From: Leifsonia sp040686855
GTDB taxonomy: Bacteria > Actinomycetota > Actinomycetes > Actinomycetales > Microbacteriaceae
DNA length: 64,000 bases
Direction: 5' to 3'
NCBI RefSeq assembly: GCF_040686855.1
Contig: NZ_JBFBOG010000001.1
Coordinates: 1-64,000, forward strand
Below the pieces are notes generated by a model that worked only from the letters and a program-made list of their open reading frames with translations, made no database searches and had not been told where the DNA came from. Positions 52,863 to 61,588 of this stretch are shown here, one piece after another (position 1 is the first letter of the stretch; every line of letters starts with the position of its first letter). The position numbers and the translations under genes are program-made.

Positions 52863-54481
52863 GCACCACCACCGCCGCACGGCCTGCGGCACAGTCTCCC
52901 GCCCCGCAGAAGGGCGGATTCGTGGCGGCCGCCTCGAACTACCTCGAGGACCGCACCAGCATCTCGGGCGCCGTCAAGGAGTTCGGTCGCAAGATCTTCC
53001 CCGACCACTGGTCGTTCCTGCTCGGCGAGGTGGCGCTCTACAGCTTCATCGTCATCCTGCTGTCGGGCACGTTCCTCACGTTCTTCTTCCAGGCGTCCAT
53101 GGCCGAGGTGGTCTACCACGGCTCGTACGTCCCGCTGAAGGGCATCGAGATGTCGTCGGCCATGCAGTCGACGCTGAACATCTCGTTCGAGATCCGCGGC
53201 GGCCTGCTCGTCCGGCAGATCCACCACTGGGCGGCGCTGCTGTTCGTGGCGGCCATCGGCCTGCACATGCTCCGCATCTTCTTCACCGGCGCGTTCCGCA
53301 AGCCGCGTGAGCTGAACTGGGTCATCGGCTTCGTCCTCTTCATCCTCGCGATGGGCGAAGGCTTCACCGGCTACTCGCTCCCGGACGACCTGCTCTCGGG
53401 CAACGGCCTCCGCATCATCGACGGCCTGATCAAGGGCCTGCCGGTGGTCGGAACCTGGATCTCGTTCCTCCTCTTCGGCGGCGAGTTCCCCGGCACCGCG
53501 ATCGTCGGGCGACTCTACACGCTGCACATCCTCCTGCTGCCCGCCCTGGTCGTGGCCTTCATCGCCCTGCACCTGATGTTCGTGGTCATCCACAAGCACA
53601 CGCAGTACGCGGCTCCGGGACGCACCCAGGGCAATGTGGTCGGCTACCCGGTTCTCCCGGTGTACGCGGCGAAGGCCGGCGGCTTCTTCTTCATCGTTTT
53701 CGGTGTCGTGGCGCTGCTCGCGTCGTTCTTCACGATCAACCCGATCTGGAACTACGGCCCGTACGACCCCTCCCCCGTGTCCGCCGGTACGCAGCCGGAC
53801 TGGTACATCGGCTTCGCAGACGGCGCCCTGCGTCTCGTCCCGCCGGGCTGGGAGTTCGTGTGGCTGGACCGCACCTGGTCGTTCAACATCATCATCCCGG
53901 TGGCGATCCTCGGCCTGTTCATCGTGACGGTCATGATCTACCCGTTCCTCGAGGCGTGGGTGACCGGTGACAAGCGCGAGCACCACATCCTGGACCGTCC
54001 GCGCAACGCTCCGACCCGCACGGCCATCGGCGCCGCCGGTGTCACGTTCTACGCGGTCTTCTGGGCGGCGGCGAGCTCGGACATCATGGCGACCCACTTC
54101 AAGCTGACGATGGAGGGCGTGATCCATGCCCTGCAGCTCCTGCTGTTCGTCGGCCCGCTGATCGCCTACGTGGTGACCAAGCGCGTCTGCATCGCCCTGC
54201 AGAAGAAAGACCGCTCGATCGCCCTGCACGGCTACGAGTCGGGCCGTATCGTGAAGCTCCCCGGTGGCGAGTTCATCGAGGTGCACGAGCAGCTGAGCGA
54301 CTACGAGCGCTGGCGTCTGGTCTCGTACGAGACCTACGAGCCGCTGATGCTCCGCCCGAACCGCCGCGGCAAGATCACCGCTGCGAACCGGGTGCGCGCC
54401 GGCCTCTCCCGCTGGTTCTTCGAGGACCGTCTCGTCCCGCCGACCCGCGGCGAGCTCGAGTCGGGCCACGGCGAGCACTGA
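52859..54481 (+). CDS. qcrB: cytochrome b subunit of the bcc complex
   Basis: A 540-residue cytochrome b with about eight helices and a long hydrophilic C-terminal extension typical of Actinobacteria. Heme ligands lie in HHWAALLFVAAIGLHML and HILLLPALVVAFIALHL; the quinol-site motif PEWY reads PDWY. The start is inferred to be TTG 52,859-52,861, which overlaps the qcrA stop as TTGA; the frame is open upstream without matching sequence. It oxidises menaquinol and is the target of bcc inhibitors in mycobacteria. A terminator follows. Confidence 0.93.
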   Translation: MSTTTAARPAAQSPAPQKGGFVAAASNYLEDRTSISGAVKEFGRKIFPDHWSFLLGEVALYSFIVILLSGTFLTFFFQASMAEVVYHGSYVPLKGIEMSSAMQSTLNISFEIRGGLLVRQIHHWAALLFVAAIGLHMLRIFFTGAFRKPRELNWVIGFVLFILAMGEGFTGYSLPDDLLSGNGLRIIDGLIKGLPVVGTWISFLLFGGEFPGTAIVGRLYTLHILLLPALVVAFIALHLMFVVIHKHTQYAAPGRTQGNVVGYPVLPVYAAKAGGFFFIVFGVVALLASFFTINPIWNYGPYDPSPVSAGTQPDWYIGFADGALRLVPPGWEFVWLDRTWSFNIIIPVAILGLFIVTVMIYPFLEAWVTGDKREHHILDRPRNAPTRTAIGAAGVTFYAVFWAAASSDIMATHFKLTMEGVIHALQLLLFVGPLIAYVVTKRVCIALQKKDRSIALHGYESGRIVKLPGGEFIEVHEQLSDYERWRLVSYETYEPLMLRPNRRGKITAANRVRAGLSRWFFEDRLVPPTRGELESGHGEH

Positions 54482-54496
54482 CCCACCCCGCGTGAC

Positions 54497-54530
54497 AAGC
54501 GCCGGCGCGAGCGATCGCGCCGGCGCTTTC
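54497..54530 (+). terminator. terminator of the ctaE-qcrCAB operon
   Basis: A perfect 14-bp stem (AAGCGCCGGCGCGA and complement) with a GCGA loop and a short TTTCG tail, 15 bases after the qcrB stop. Confidence 0.85.
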
Positions 54531-54559
54531 GCGTATCCCCGACTGGAAAGCCGACCTCC

Positions 54560-55375
54560 GTGCCGCTCGACCTCCCCCGCCTCGCATCCTGGCTGCGCTG
54601 CCCCGTGTGCGCGGCCGACCTCGAGCCGGTCGACCGTCTGACTCTCGGCTGCGCGAACGGTCACCGCCACGACGTCAACAAGCGCGGCTTCGTCTCCCTC
54701 CTCGGCGGTGGAAGCAAGCACCTGGGCGACACCGCCGAGATGCTGGACGCGCGCGACGCCGTGCTCGAGGGCGGCGCGTACTCCCCCATCGCCGCGGCGG
54801 TGGCGGCGGCCGTCACCGGCACGCGCATCCTCGACGCGGGAGCCGGCACCGGCTACTACCTGCGCGCCGCCCTCGCCGAGTCGCCCGATGCTACCGGGCT
54901 GGCGATGGACCTCTCCCCGCAGGCCGTCGCCCGCGCCGTCCGCTCGTCCGAGCGTGTGGACGGTTTGGTCGCAGACACGTGGCGTCCGCTTCCCGTGCGG
55001 GACGCCGTCGCGGACGTCGTGCTCGACGTCTTCGCGCCACGCAACCTGCCCGAGTTCCACCGCGCGCTCCGCCCGGAGGGCCTGCTCGTGATCGTCGTCC
55101 CGCGCGCCGACCACCTCGCGTCGCTGCGTGCGGCCGGCACGATGCTCGACATCCCGTCCGACAAGGCCGAGGACGTCATCCGCGCCGCAGAGCCCCTGTA
55201 CGCCCTGCAGGCGCGCGAATCCGTCGCGTACGACCTGGCGCTCACCGATGAGCTGCGGACGTCCCTGGTGGGCATGGGTCCGTCCGCCCGGCACGCTGCC
55301 GCCGGCGCTGCACTCGATCTCGCCGTCGACACGACGCGCGTGTCCGTCGACGTGCTCACCTTCGGCCGCCGCTGA
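54560..55375 (+). CDS. RlmA-type 23S rRNA (guanine-N1) methyltransferase-like protein
   Basis: A 271-residue SAM-dependent methyltransferase. Its N-terminal zinc finger (CPVCAADL...GCANGHRHD) and KRGFVSLLGGGSK match RlmA-I/II, and ILDAGAGTGYYLRAAL is the SAM loop. Homologues methylate G745 or G748 in 23S rRNA; the latter gives tylosin resistance. Which base is used is not evident. GTG start at 54,560, without a clear leader signal. It stands alone after the qcr operon terminator. Confidence 0.85.
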   Translation: MPLDLPRLASWLRCPVCAADLEPVDRLTLGCANGHRHDVNKRGFVSLLGGGSKHLGDTAEMLDARDAVLEGGAYSPIAAAVAAAVTGTRILDAGAGTGYYLRAALAESPDATGLAMDLSPQAVARAVRSSERVDGLVADTWRPLPVRDAVADVVLDVFAPRNLPEFHRALRPEGLLVIVVPRADHLASLRAAGTMLDIPSDKAEDVIRAAEPLYALQARESVAYDLALTDELRTSLVGMGPSARHAAAGAALDLAVDTTRVSVDVLTFGRR

Positions 55376-55413
55376 CGAGAGACCGGGAGCGTCGCGCCGA
55401 CGGTGGCCGCGCA

Positions 55414-55440
55414 CGGGCTGCTTGACGGCGTATTGCATCC
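55414..55440 (+). repeat. half-element of the palindromic repeat family
   Basis: Contains TGCTTGACGGCGTATTGCAT, closely similar to the right arm of the element at 55,640 (TGCTTAGCGGCGTGGTGCGT), but with no matching left arm. Probably a decayed or partial copy. Confidence 0.45.
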
Positions 55441-55549
55441 GGTCGATTACACGTCTCGAAGCGTGGGGGTGGCGCTGTACGGCCCGCGGCACCGCCGCGC
55501 GACGGCCACCCGCGCCGGCCGCGCCGGGCAGAAGCCTTACAGACGTCTG

Positions 55550-55601
55550 CTGGTCCCAACACGCCGTTATGGACCCATACGTAACGGCGTGTTGGGACCA
55601 G
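55550..55601. repeat. perfect 20-bp palindromic element
   Basis: Arms CTGGTCCCAACACGCCGTTA (55,550) and its exact complement (55,582-55,601) flank a 12-base loop. It shares the core CAACrCGCCGTTATGG with the element 90 bases downstream. No gene is attached to it. Confidence 0.8.
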
Positions 55602-55639
55602 TAGATGGGCGCGGCCCAGCTCGGCGCCGGCCGGGCCAC

Positions 55640-55700
55640 ATCCATGGGGCGCAACGCGCCGTTATGGGGCCTGCTTAGCGGCGTGGTGCGTCCCATGGAT
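55640..55700. repeat. 25-bp imperfect palindromic element
   Basis: Arms 55,640-55,664 and 55,676-55,700 pair with four differences, three of which become G-U pairs in RNA, so only one true mismatch remains. That pattern suggests selection on an RNA hairpin, or decay by transitions. Same core as the element at 55,550. Confidence 0.7.
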
Positions 55701-55782
55701 GGCGGCTCGTTGACGGGACACGCCGTGAGGGCGACGCGGTCGACGGCGCGTGGCGCCACGCAGAAAGCGCGCGCGCAGACGA

Positions 55783-55817
55783 CGAGGGGGCCGCCTCCCT
55801 GCGGGAGACGGCCCTCG
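55783..55817 (-). terminator. ctaF terminator hairpin
   Basis: CGAGGGGGCCGCCTCCC and GGGAGACGGCCCTCG pair with small bulges around a 3-base loop, about 20 bases after the ctaF stop on its strand. Confidence 0.6.
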
Positions 55818-55832
55818 TGCGGACGTGGGTGG

Positions 55833-56255
55833 TTACCGGGCGAAGTAGCCGCGGTAGTACTCGTAGACCCAGCCGACGATGCAGACGAGGCTGAAGGCGA
55901 CGCCGATGAAGCAGATCCAGATGCCGACGGCGAGGCCGAGGACGACCAGGCCGGCGCCGAACGCCAGGGCGATCGGCCACCAACTCCACGGGCTGAAGTG
56001 GCCGAGCTCCGGGTCGCCGTCGTCGATGTTGGCGTCGAGACGGTCCTCCGGGAGCTCACCGCCCTGCGAGGCGTGGGAACGGCCCACGTAGAACGCGATG
56101 AAGGCGGAGAGGACGGCCGCGAGCAGCATGCCCACGGTGCCCACCCACTCGACGTTCCGGTGGAACGAGTCGGCCAGGTTCCAGAGCGTGTAGACGATCG
56201 CCGACAGGACGAAGAAGATCGACAGGATCCAGAAGAGGATGGCATTGGCGCGCAT
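55833..56255 (-). CDS. ctaF: cytochrome c oxidase subunit IV (actinobacterial type)
   Basis: A 140-residue protein with four transmembrane helices, matching the actinobacterial CtaF of aa3 oxidase: MRANAILFWILSIFFV at the start, an acidic loop LDANIDDGDPELGHFSPWSWWP in the middle, and VYEYYRGYFAR at the end. It starts three bases after the ctaD stop, so it is translated with it. Last gene of ctaC-ctaD-ctaF. Confidence 0.94.
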   Translation of the reverse strand: MRANAILFWILSIFFVLSAIVYTLWNLADSFHRNVEWVGTVGMLLAAVLSAFIAFYVGRSHASQGGELPEDRLDANIDDGDPELGHFSPWSWWPIALAFGAGLVVLGLAVGIWICFIGVAFSLVCIVGWVYEYYRGYFAR

Positions 56256-56258
56256 GTG

Positions 56259-58007
56259 CTACTTCACCTCGTCGTTCGCGACGTCGTGGACGGGGGCGTC
56301 GGGGGCGTCCTTCGCCGGGCCGATGCCGATCGGGATGCCGGCCTCCGGGTGGTTCAGGTCGAACGCCGGCGACTCCGAACGGATCCGCGGGATCGACGTG
56401 AAGTTGTGCCGCGGCGGCGGGCAGCTGGTGGCCCACTCGAGCGAGCGGCCGTAGCCCCACGGGTCGTTGACCGTGACCTTCGGCGCGTTGCGCGCGGTCA
56501 GGTACACGTTCACGAAGAACGGGATCATCGAGATCGCCAGGATGCCGGCGCCGATCGACGAGACCTGGTTCATCCAGGTGAAGCCGTCCGACGGCAGGTA
56601 CGTGGCGTACCGGCGCGGCATGCCCACGACGCCCAGCCAGTGCTGGATGAGGAACGTCGTGTGGAAGCCGATGAACAGGAGCCAGAAGTGCCACTTGCCC
56701 AGTCGGTCGTTGAGCATCTTGCCCGTCCACTTCGGCCACCAGAAGTAGAAGCCGGCGAACATCGCGAAGACGACGGTACCGAACACCACGTAGTGGAAGT
56801 GGGCGACGACGAAGTACGTGTCGGACACGTGGAAGTCGAGCGGCGGCGACGCCAGGATGACGCCGGTCAGACCACCGAAGGTGAAGGTGATCAGGAAGCC
56901 GATCGACCACAGCATCGGCGACTCGAACGTGAGCGAGCCGCGCCACATGGTGCCGACCCAGTTGAAGATCTTCACACCGGTCGGGACCGCGATGAGCATC
57001 GTCATCAGCGAGAACCACGGCAGCAGCACCGAACCGGTCACGTACATGTGGTGCGCCCACACGGTGACGGACAGGGCCGCGATCGCGATCGTCGCGTAGA
57101 TCAGGGTCTTGTATCCGAAGATCGGCTTGCGGCTGAACACCGGGAAGATCTCGGAAACGATGCCGAAGAACGGCAGCGCGATGATGTACACCTCGGGATG
57201 GCCGAAGAACCAGAACAGGTGCTGCCAGAGCAGAGCTCCGCCGTTGGCCGCGTCGTAGATGTGCGCGTCGAACACGCGGTCGGCGGCCAGGGCGAACAGC
57301 GCCGCGGCGAGGACCGGGAAGGCCATCAGCACGAGGATCGAGGTCACCAGGGTGTTCCAGGTGAAGATCGGCATGCGGAACATGGTCATGCCCGGGGCGC
57401 GCATCGTGATGATCGTCGTGATGAAGTTCACGGCGCCGAGGATGGTGCCGAAGCCGGAGAGGCCGAGGCCCAGGACCCAGAGGTTTCCACCTATGCCCGG
57501 TGAGAACGTCGTACTCGAGAGCGGCGCGTAGGCGAACCATCCGAACGAAGCCGCGCCCTGCGGGGTGAGGAAGCCGGCGACCGCGATCAGCGAGCCGAAC
57601 GAGTAGAACCAGTACGCCAGCGCGTTCAGTCGCGGGAAGGCGACGTCGGGCGCACCGATCTGCAGCGGCATGAGCACGTTCGCGAAGCCCGCGAACAGCG
57701 GGGTCGCGAACATGAGCAGCATGATCGTGCCGTGCATTGTGAAGAGCTGGTTGTACTGCTCCTTGGTCTGCACGACCTGCAGGCCCGGCTCGAACAGCTG
57801 AGCGCGGATGATCAGCGCCATCACGCCGCCGATGAGGAAGTACACGAACGACGAGATCAGGTACATGTACCCGATCGTCTTGTGGTCGGTCGACGTGATG
57901 TAGTTCACGAGGATGTTGCCCTTGCGCGCCACGCCGTTGGCGGACACGAACGAGGGCGTGGGCTTCGGGGCGGTGGTCGCCCCCGGTGCCGGTGCTGTCG
58001 TCGTCAT
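56259..58007 (-). CDS. ctaD: cytochrome c oxidase subunit I
   Basis: A 582-residue twelve-helix catalytic subunit. HGTIMLLMF holds a heme a ligand, WFFGHPEVYI the CuB His-Tyr pair, and AHHMYVTG and the VAHFHYVV region the heme a3/CuB ligands. The C-terminal ~50 residues are hydrophilic. It lies nine bases after ctaC and is followed immediately by ctaF. It receives electrons through CtaC from QcrC. Confidence 0.96.
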   Translation of the reverse strand: MTTTAPAPGATTAPKPTPSFVSANGVARKGNILVNYITSTDHKTIGYMYLISSFVYFLIGGVMALIIRAQLFEPGLQVVQTKEQYNQLFTMHGTIMLLMFATPLFAGFANVLMPLQIGAPDVAFPRLNALAYWFYSFGSLIAVAGFLTPQGAASFGWFAYAPLSSTTFSPGIGGNLWVLGLGLSGFGTILGAVNFITTIITMRAPGMTMFRMPIFTWNTLVTSILVLMAFPVLAAALFALAADRVFDAHIYDAANGGALLWQHLFWFFGHPEVYIIALPFFGIVSEIFPVFSRKPIFGYKTLIYATIAIAALSVTVWAHHMYVTGSVLLPWFSLMTMLIAVPTGVKIFNWVGTMWRGSLTFESPMLWSIGFLITFTFGGLTGVILASPPLDFHVSDTYFVVAHFHYVVFGTVVFAMFAGFYFWWPKWTGKMLNDRLGKWHFWLLFIGFHTTFLIQHWLGVVGMPRRYATYLPSDGFTWMNQVSSIGAGILAISMIPFFVNVYLTARNAPKVTVNDPWGYGRSLEWATSCPPPRHNFTSIPRIRSESPAFDLNHPEAGIPIGIGPAKDAPDAPVHDVANDEVK

Positions 58008-58016
58008 CAGTGCGTC

Positions 58017-58916
58017 CTACTCGTTGCCGCCCTGGGGACCCGAAGGGGTGCCCCTGCCCGGCAGGTTCTGGTTGCGGTCGTACTCCGGGCCCAGCTGGCC
58101 CGTGTAGCCCTGGTCCTTCAGCTTCTGGATGTGCGCGTCGTAGTCGGACTGCGACACGATCTTGACGTTGAAGAGCATCGCGGAGTGGTACTCGCCGCAG
58201 AGCTCGGCGCACTTGCCGACGAAGGTCCCGGTGCGGTCCGTCGTCTCGAAGTACATGTAGTTGGTCTTGCCCGGGATGACGTCCTTCTTGTAGAGCATCG
58301 CCGGCACCCAGAACGAGTGGATCACATCGCGCGAATCGAGCTGGATAGTGATCTTCTTGTTCTCGGGCAGGTACAGCGTCGGAACCTCGCCCTCCTGGAC
58401 GGATCCGGGGGTGGCGCTGTTGTCGTCCGGCTGGACCTGGATGCCGGGGTCGTAGACGTTATCGGTGACGTAGTTGAAGTCCCACGCCCACTGCTTGGCG
58501 TAGACCTGGATCTTGACGTCCGGGTTCGCGTAGGGCTGCTCGATGGCGGCCTGGTCGCGCGCGGTGAAGGCGAAAAAGCCGAGCACCAGGATGAGCGGCA
58601 CGATCGTGTAGAAGATCTCGATCGGCATGTTGTAGCGCAGCTGCACCGGGAGGCCGGTCTGGCCCTTGCGGCGGCGGTAGACGATGACCGCCCAAAGGAT
58701 CAGGCCCCACACGACGATGCCGACGATGAGGAGGACGATCCAGCTGGTCACCCACAGGCCGCTGATGCGCTCGGTGTGGTTCGTGACGGGCGGCTCACCC
58801 TCGACGAAGCCCGGGAGGAATCCGTGCAGCTGGGCCTGAGTGCAGCCCGCGAGCGCTACGACGAGAGTCGCGGCGATCGGGATGGCAGCCCATCGGAGAC
58901 GGCGATTGTGACGCAC
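58017..58916 (-). CDS. ctaC: cytochrome c oxidase subunit II
   Basis: A 299-residue lipoprotein-type subunit II. The lipobox VALAGC puts the processed Cys at 25. Two transmembrane helices follow (~52-78 and ~98-118), then the extracellular CuA cupredoxin domain with the aromatic patch KQWAWDFNY and CAELCGEYHSAM (~233-246). GTG 58,914-58,916 is the likely start. First gene of the operon, with an upstream inverted repeat as a possible regulator site. Confidence 0.95.
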   Translation of the reverse strand: MRHNRRLRWAAIPIAATLVVALAGCTQAQLHGFLPGFVEGEPPVTNHTERISGLWVTSWIVLLIVGIVVWGLILWAVIVYRRRKGQTGLPVQLRYNMPIEIFYTIVPLILVLGFFAFTARDQAAIEQPYANPDVKIQVYAKQWAWDFNYVTDNVYDPGIQVQPDDNSATPGSVQEGEVPTLYLPENKKITIQLDSRDVIHSFWVPAMLYKKDVIPGKTNYMYFETTDRTGTFVGKCAELCGEYHSAMLFNVKIVSQSDYDAHIQKLKDQGYTGQLGPEYDRNQNLPGRGTPSGPQGGNE

Positions 58917-58942
58917 CGGTGACCTTTCGAGTGACTACTGGG

Positions 58943-58961
58943 ACAGTTCACATGCAACTGT
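58943..58961 (-). promoter_or_regulatory. inverted repeat upstream of ctaC
   Basis: ACAGTT-CACATGC-AACTGT, a perfect 6-bp inverted repeat with a 7-base centre, lies 27-45 bases before the ctaC start. A second imperfect repeat (ACATGCAACTGTATGT) overlaps it. Possible operator for the terminal oxidase operon; no factor can be named. Confidence 0.4.
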
Positions 58962-59010
58962 ATGTGGCTGTGTCTACCCTACTCCGACTGACACCCTGAT
59001 CCGAACAAAA

Positions 59011-59034
59011 GGGCCGCCCCGAGAGGGGCGGCCC
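59011..59034 (-). terminator. terminator of the ErpA-like gene
   Basis: A perfect 10-bp stem GGGCCGCCCC/GGGGCGGCCC with a GAGA loop and an A/T-rich flank, about 27 bases after the stop on the - strand. Confidence 0.82.
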
Positions 59035-59061
59035 GATGTCTTTTCCTGTGCTATGGAGCGC

Positions 59062-59418
59062 TCAGTGGAAGGAGTCTCCGCACGCGCAGGAGCCGGTGGC
59101 GTTGGGGTTGTCGATGGTGAAACCCTGCTTCTGGATGGTGTCCTCGAAGTCGATCGTCGCACCGTCGAGGTACGGGACGCTCATCTTGTCGACGATGACC
59201 TCCACACCGTCGAAGTCGACGGTCGCGTCCCCGTCGAGCATGCGCTCGTCGAAGTACAGCTGGTAGATCAGACCCGAGCATCCACCGGGCTGGACGGCGA
59301 CGCGCAGACGCAGGTCGTCGCGGCCCTCCTGCTCGAGCAGGCTCTTGACCTTGGAGGCCGCGGTGTCGGTCAGGCCGACGCCGTGGGCCTTGGTCGCGGT
59401 CAGCGTTGTGTCGGTCAT
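59062..59418 (-). CDS. erpA: HesB/ErpA-type iron-sulfur carrier
   Basis: A 118-residue A-type carrier with the three cluster cysteines at C47 (PGGCSG) and C111/C113 (GSCACGDSF). It delivers Fe-S clusters to targets such as the Rieske protein and lipoyl synthase encoded in this window; that link is functional inference. ATG 59,416-59,418 follows GAAGGAG, so this gene has a normal leader. Confidence 0.93.
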   Translation of the reverse strand: MTDTTLTATKAHGVGLTDTAASKVKSLLEQEGRDDLRLRVAVQPGGCSGLIYQLYFDERMLDGDATVDFDGVEVIVDKMSVPYLDGATIDFEDTIQKQGFTIDNPNATGSCACGDSFH

Positions 59419-59512
59419 GGGGCTCCTTCGGAAGGATGTTTCTGACTCCGGAACGAAATCTGGGTCGATTGTACGACTTCCCGGTGCCAATTCGCTTGGA
59501 GTCACAGTTCGT

Positions 59513-60952
59513 TCAGGATGCCTCGCGACCGTTCAGCCGCGCAAGCAGGAGCGCTTCGGTGAGGATCGCCCGCTTGAACACGCCGAGGTGCAGCGACTCG
59601 TTCGGGCTGTGCGCCCGCGTGTCGGGGTCCTCCACTCCGGTGACCAGGATCTGCGCCTCCGGGAACTCGCGGACGAGGTCGGCGATGAACGGGATGGACC
59701 CGCCGATGCCCGTCTCGACCGCCTCCTTCCCCCACGCGTCCGTCATTGCGCGCTTCGCCTCGGTCGCCGCCCAGCCGTCCGTGTCCACGAGGAACGGGTC
59801 GCCCAGGTCGACGTCCTCGATCGTGATGTGCGCGCCGAACGGCGCGTGCGCCCGCAGGTGCCGCTCCAGCGCCTCGTACGCCTCGCTGGCCGGCTGCCCG
59901 GGCGCGACGCGCGAGCTGACACGCACCGCGACGCTCGGCAGCAGCGTGTTGGACGCGTTCGCGACCGACGGCGCGTCGATGCCGGTGATCGTGATGGTGG
60001 GCTGCGACCACATCCGGGACAGGACGGGCCCGGTGCCGATGCTGGTCACGCCGTCGAGCAGGGCGGCGTCCTTCGCCAGTTCCTCCTCGCTGAACGCGGG
60101 CGGCTCGGCGGCGTCGGTGTACGAGGTGAGGCCTTCGACGGCCACCGAGCCCTTCTCGTCGTGCAGGGTCGCGAGCAGCTTCACCATGGCGAGCATCGCG
60201 TCGGGGGCGGCGCCGCCGTACATGCCGGAGTGTGAGGCGTGCTCCAGCGTCGCGACCGTGAGCTTGAAGGTGACGTTGCCGCGCAGCGAGACGGTGAGCG
60301 CCGGGGTGTTCACGTCGACGTTGTCCGAGTCGGCGACGACGATCACGTCGGCGGCCAGCGCCTCCTTGTTCTGCTCCAGGAAGTGCGCGAACGAGCGGGA
60401 GCCGAACTCCTCCTCCCCCTCGATGAACACGGCGAGCCCGAGCTCGAGGTCGTCGCCGAAGGCGTCGCGCAGCGCGCGGACGGACGCGACGTGGGTCAGC
60501 ACGCCCGCCTTGTCGTCGGCGGCGCCCCGGGCGTAGAGGCGGTCTCCGCGCACGGTCGGCTCGAACGGCGGCGTCTCCCAGAGCGCTTCGTCGCCCTCCG
60601 GCTGCACGTCGTGGTGCGCATACAGCAGCACGGTCGGCCGACCGTTGCGCGCGGCTCGGGTGGCGAGAACGGCGGGCTGCCCGAGCGTTCCGCCGTCCGC
60701 GGTCGGCGCCTGCTTGATCTCGACCGCATCGAACATCCCGGTGTCGCTCAGGAGGGCGGCCACCGCCTCGGCGCTGCGGCGGACGTTGGCGGGGTCGAAG
60801 GCCGACCACGACACCGACGGGATGCGCACGAGCTGCGAGAGGTCGGCGACGGCGGAGGGCATGCCGCGGTCGACCGCGGTGCGCACCGTCTGCTCGGCGG
60901 GGTCGGACGAGCCGGAGGTTGCCGGATCGGGGGTCTGCTGGCTGTCTGTCAT
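59513..60952 (-). CDS. M20 family dipeptidase
   Basis: A 479-residue zinc peptidase. Metal ligands: LLYAHHDVQP (His), GAADDKAG (bridging Asp), EGEEEFGS (catalytic and bridging Glu), VADSD, and the C-terminal AHSPNESLHL (His). The dimerisation lid domain lies at ~200-360. Resembles CNDP/PepV-type dipeptidases; substrate unknown. TAACAT seven bases before the ATG fits a leaderless message. It is divergent from the DUF3043 gene. Confidence 0.9.
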   Translation of the reverse strand: MTDSQQTPDPATSGSSDPAEQTVRTAVDRGMPSAVADLSQLVRIPSVSWSAFDPANVRRSAEAVAALLSDTGMFDAVEIKQAPTADGGTLGQPAVLATRAARNGRPTVLLYAHHDVQPEGDEALWETPPFEPTVRGDRLYARGAADDKAGVLTHVASVRALRDAFGDDLELGLAVFIEGEEEFGSRSFAHFLEQNKEALAADVIVVADSDNVDVNTPALTVSLRGNVTFKLTVATLEHASHSGMYGGAAPDAMLAMVKLLATLHDEKGSVAVEGLTSYTDAAEPPAFSEEELAKDAALLDGVTSIGTGPVLSRMWSQPTITITGIDAPSVANASNTLLPSVAVRVSSRVAPGQPASEAYEALERHLRAHAPFGAHITIEDVDLGDPFLVDTDGWAATEAKRAMTDAWGKEAVETGIGGSIPFIADLVREFPEAQILVTGVEDPDTRAHSPNESLHLGVFKRAILTEALLLARLNGREAS

Positions 60953-60993
60953 GCGGATAATGTTAAGCGGACCCCAGAATCGAAGGCGCGAAG

Positions 60994-61587
60994 TTGGCAA
61001 AGCGACAGAACCCGGCCGAGGCGGAGACGCCCGCGGTCGAGACCCCCGAAGAGACGGCCGCCCGGCTGAAGCAGGGCAAGGGCGCTCCCACGCCCTCCCG
61101 CCGCGAGCAGGAGGCCGCCCGCAAGCGCCCGCTCGTGCCGACCGACCGCAAGGAGGCGGCCCGTCAGGCCCGCGCCAAGCAGGCGGAGGCTCGTGAGCGG
61201 GCCCGCGTCGGCATGGCCGCAGGCGACGACCGCTACCTGACCGCCCGCGACCGTGGCCCGCAGCGGCGCTACGTGCGCGACTACGTGGACGCGCGGTTCT
61301 CGATCGGCGAATTCCTCATCCCGGTCATGCTCATCGTCATCGTGCTGACGTTCCTGCCGTCGCCGGTCCTGCAGGTCTACGGCCTGTTCGCGCTGTGGGG
61401 CTTCTTCCTCATCGCGGTGATCGACTGCTTCGTGCTCGGGTTCCTGATCCAGCGGCGCGTCGGCGACAAGTTCGGCAAGACGAAGGTGGAGCGCGGCCTG
61501 CGCTGGTACGGCGCCATGCGCGCCCTGCAGCTGCGGATCATGCGTCTGCCCAAGCCGCAGGTCAAGCGCGGCCAGTACCCGAGCTGA
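60994..61587 (+). CDS. DUF3043 membrane protein
   Basis: A 197-residue protein with a basic, Ala/Lys/Arg-rich cytoplasmic N-terminus (~1-95) and two transmembrane helices (~104-124 and ~130-150). DYVDARFSIGEFLIPVM matches the actinobacterial DUF3043 family. TTG start with GAAGG upstream. It is followed one base after the stop by the RNase HI-like gene, so the pair is an operon. Function unknown. Confidence 0.82.
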   Translation: MAKRQNPAEAETPAVETPEETAARLKQGKGAPTPSRREQEAARKRPLVPTDRKEAARQARAKQAEARERARVGMAAGDDRYLTARDRGPQRRYVRDYVDARFSIGEFLIPVMLIVIVLTFLPSPVLQVYGLFALWGFFLIAVIDCFVLGFLIQRRVGDKFGKTKVERGLRWYGAMRALQLRIMRLPKPQVKRGQYPS

Positions 61588-61588
61588 C

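Larger units (their letters stand above)
55376..55832. repeat. 457-base non-coding region with a cluster of related palindromes
   Basis: No gene is supported here. It holds one perfect 20-bp hairpin, one 25-bp hairpin with only one true RNA mismatch, and a single half-element that resembles their right arms. It also holds the CAGACGTCTG palindrome at 55,540 and, at its end, the ctaF terminator. The genes on both sides converge on it. Confidence 0.75.

Noticed and set aside
55605..55832. Open frames starting inside the palindromic region
   Set aside because: They continue only as antisense of ctaF/ctaD and have no ribosome-binding site or conserved sequence.
52799..56245. 1,148-codon open frame on the - strand
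   Set aside because: Shadow of qcrB and the methyltransferase gene; it also crosses the palindromic gap.
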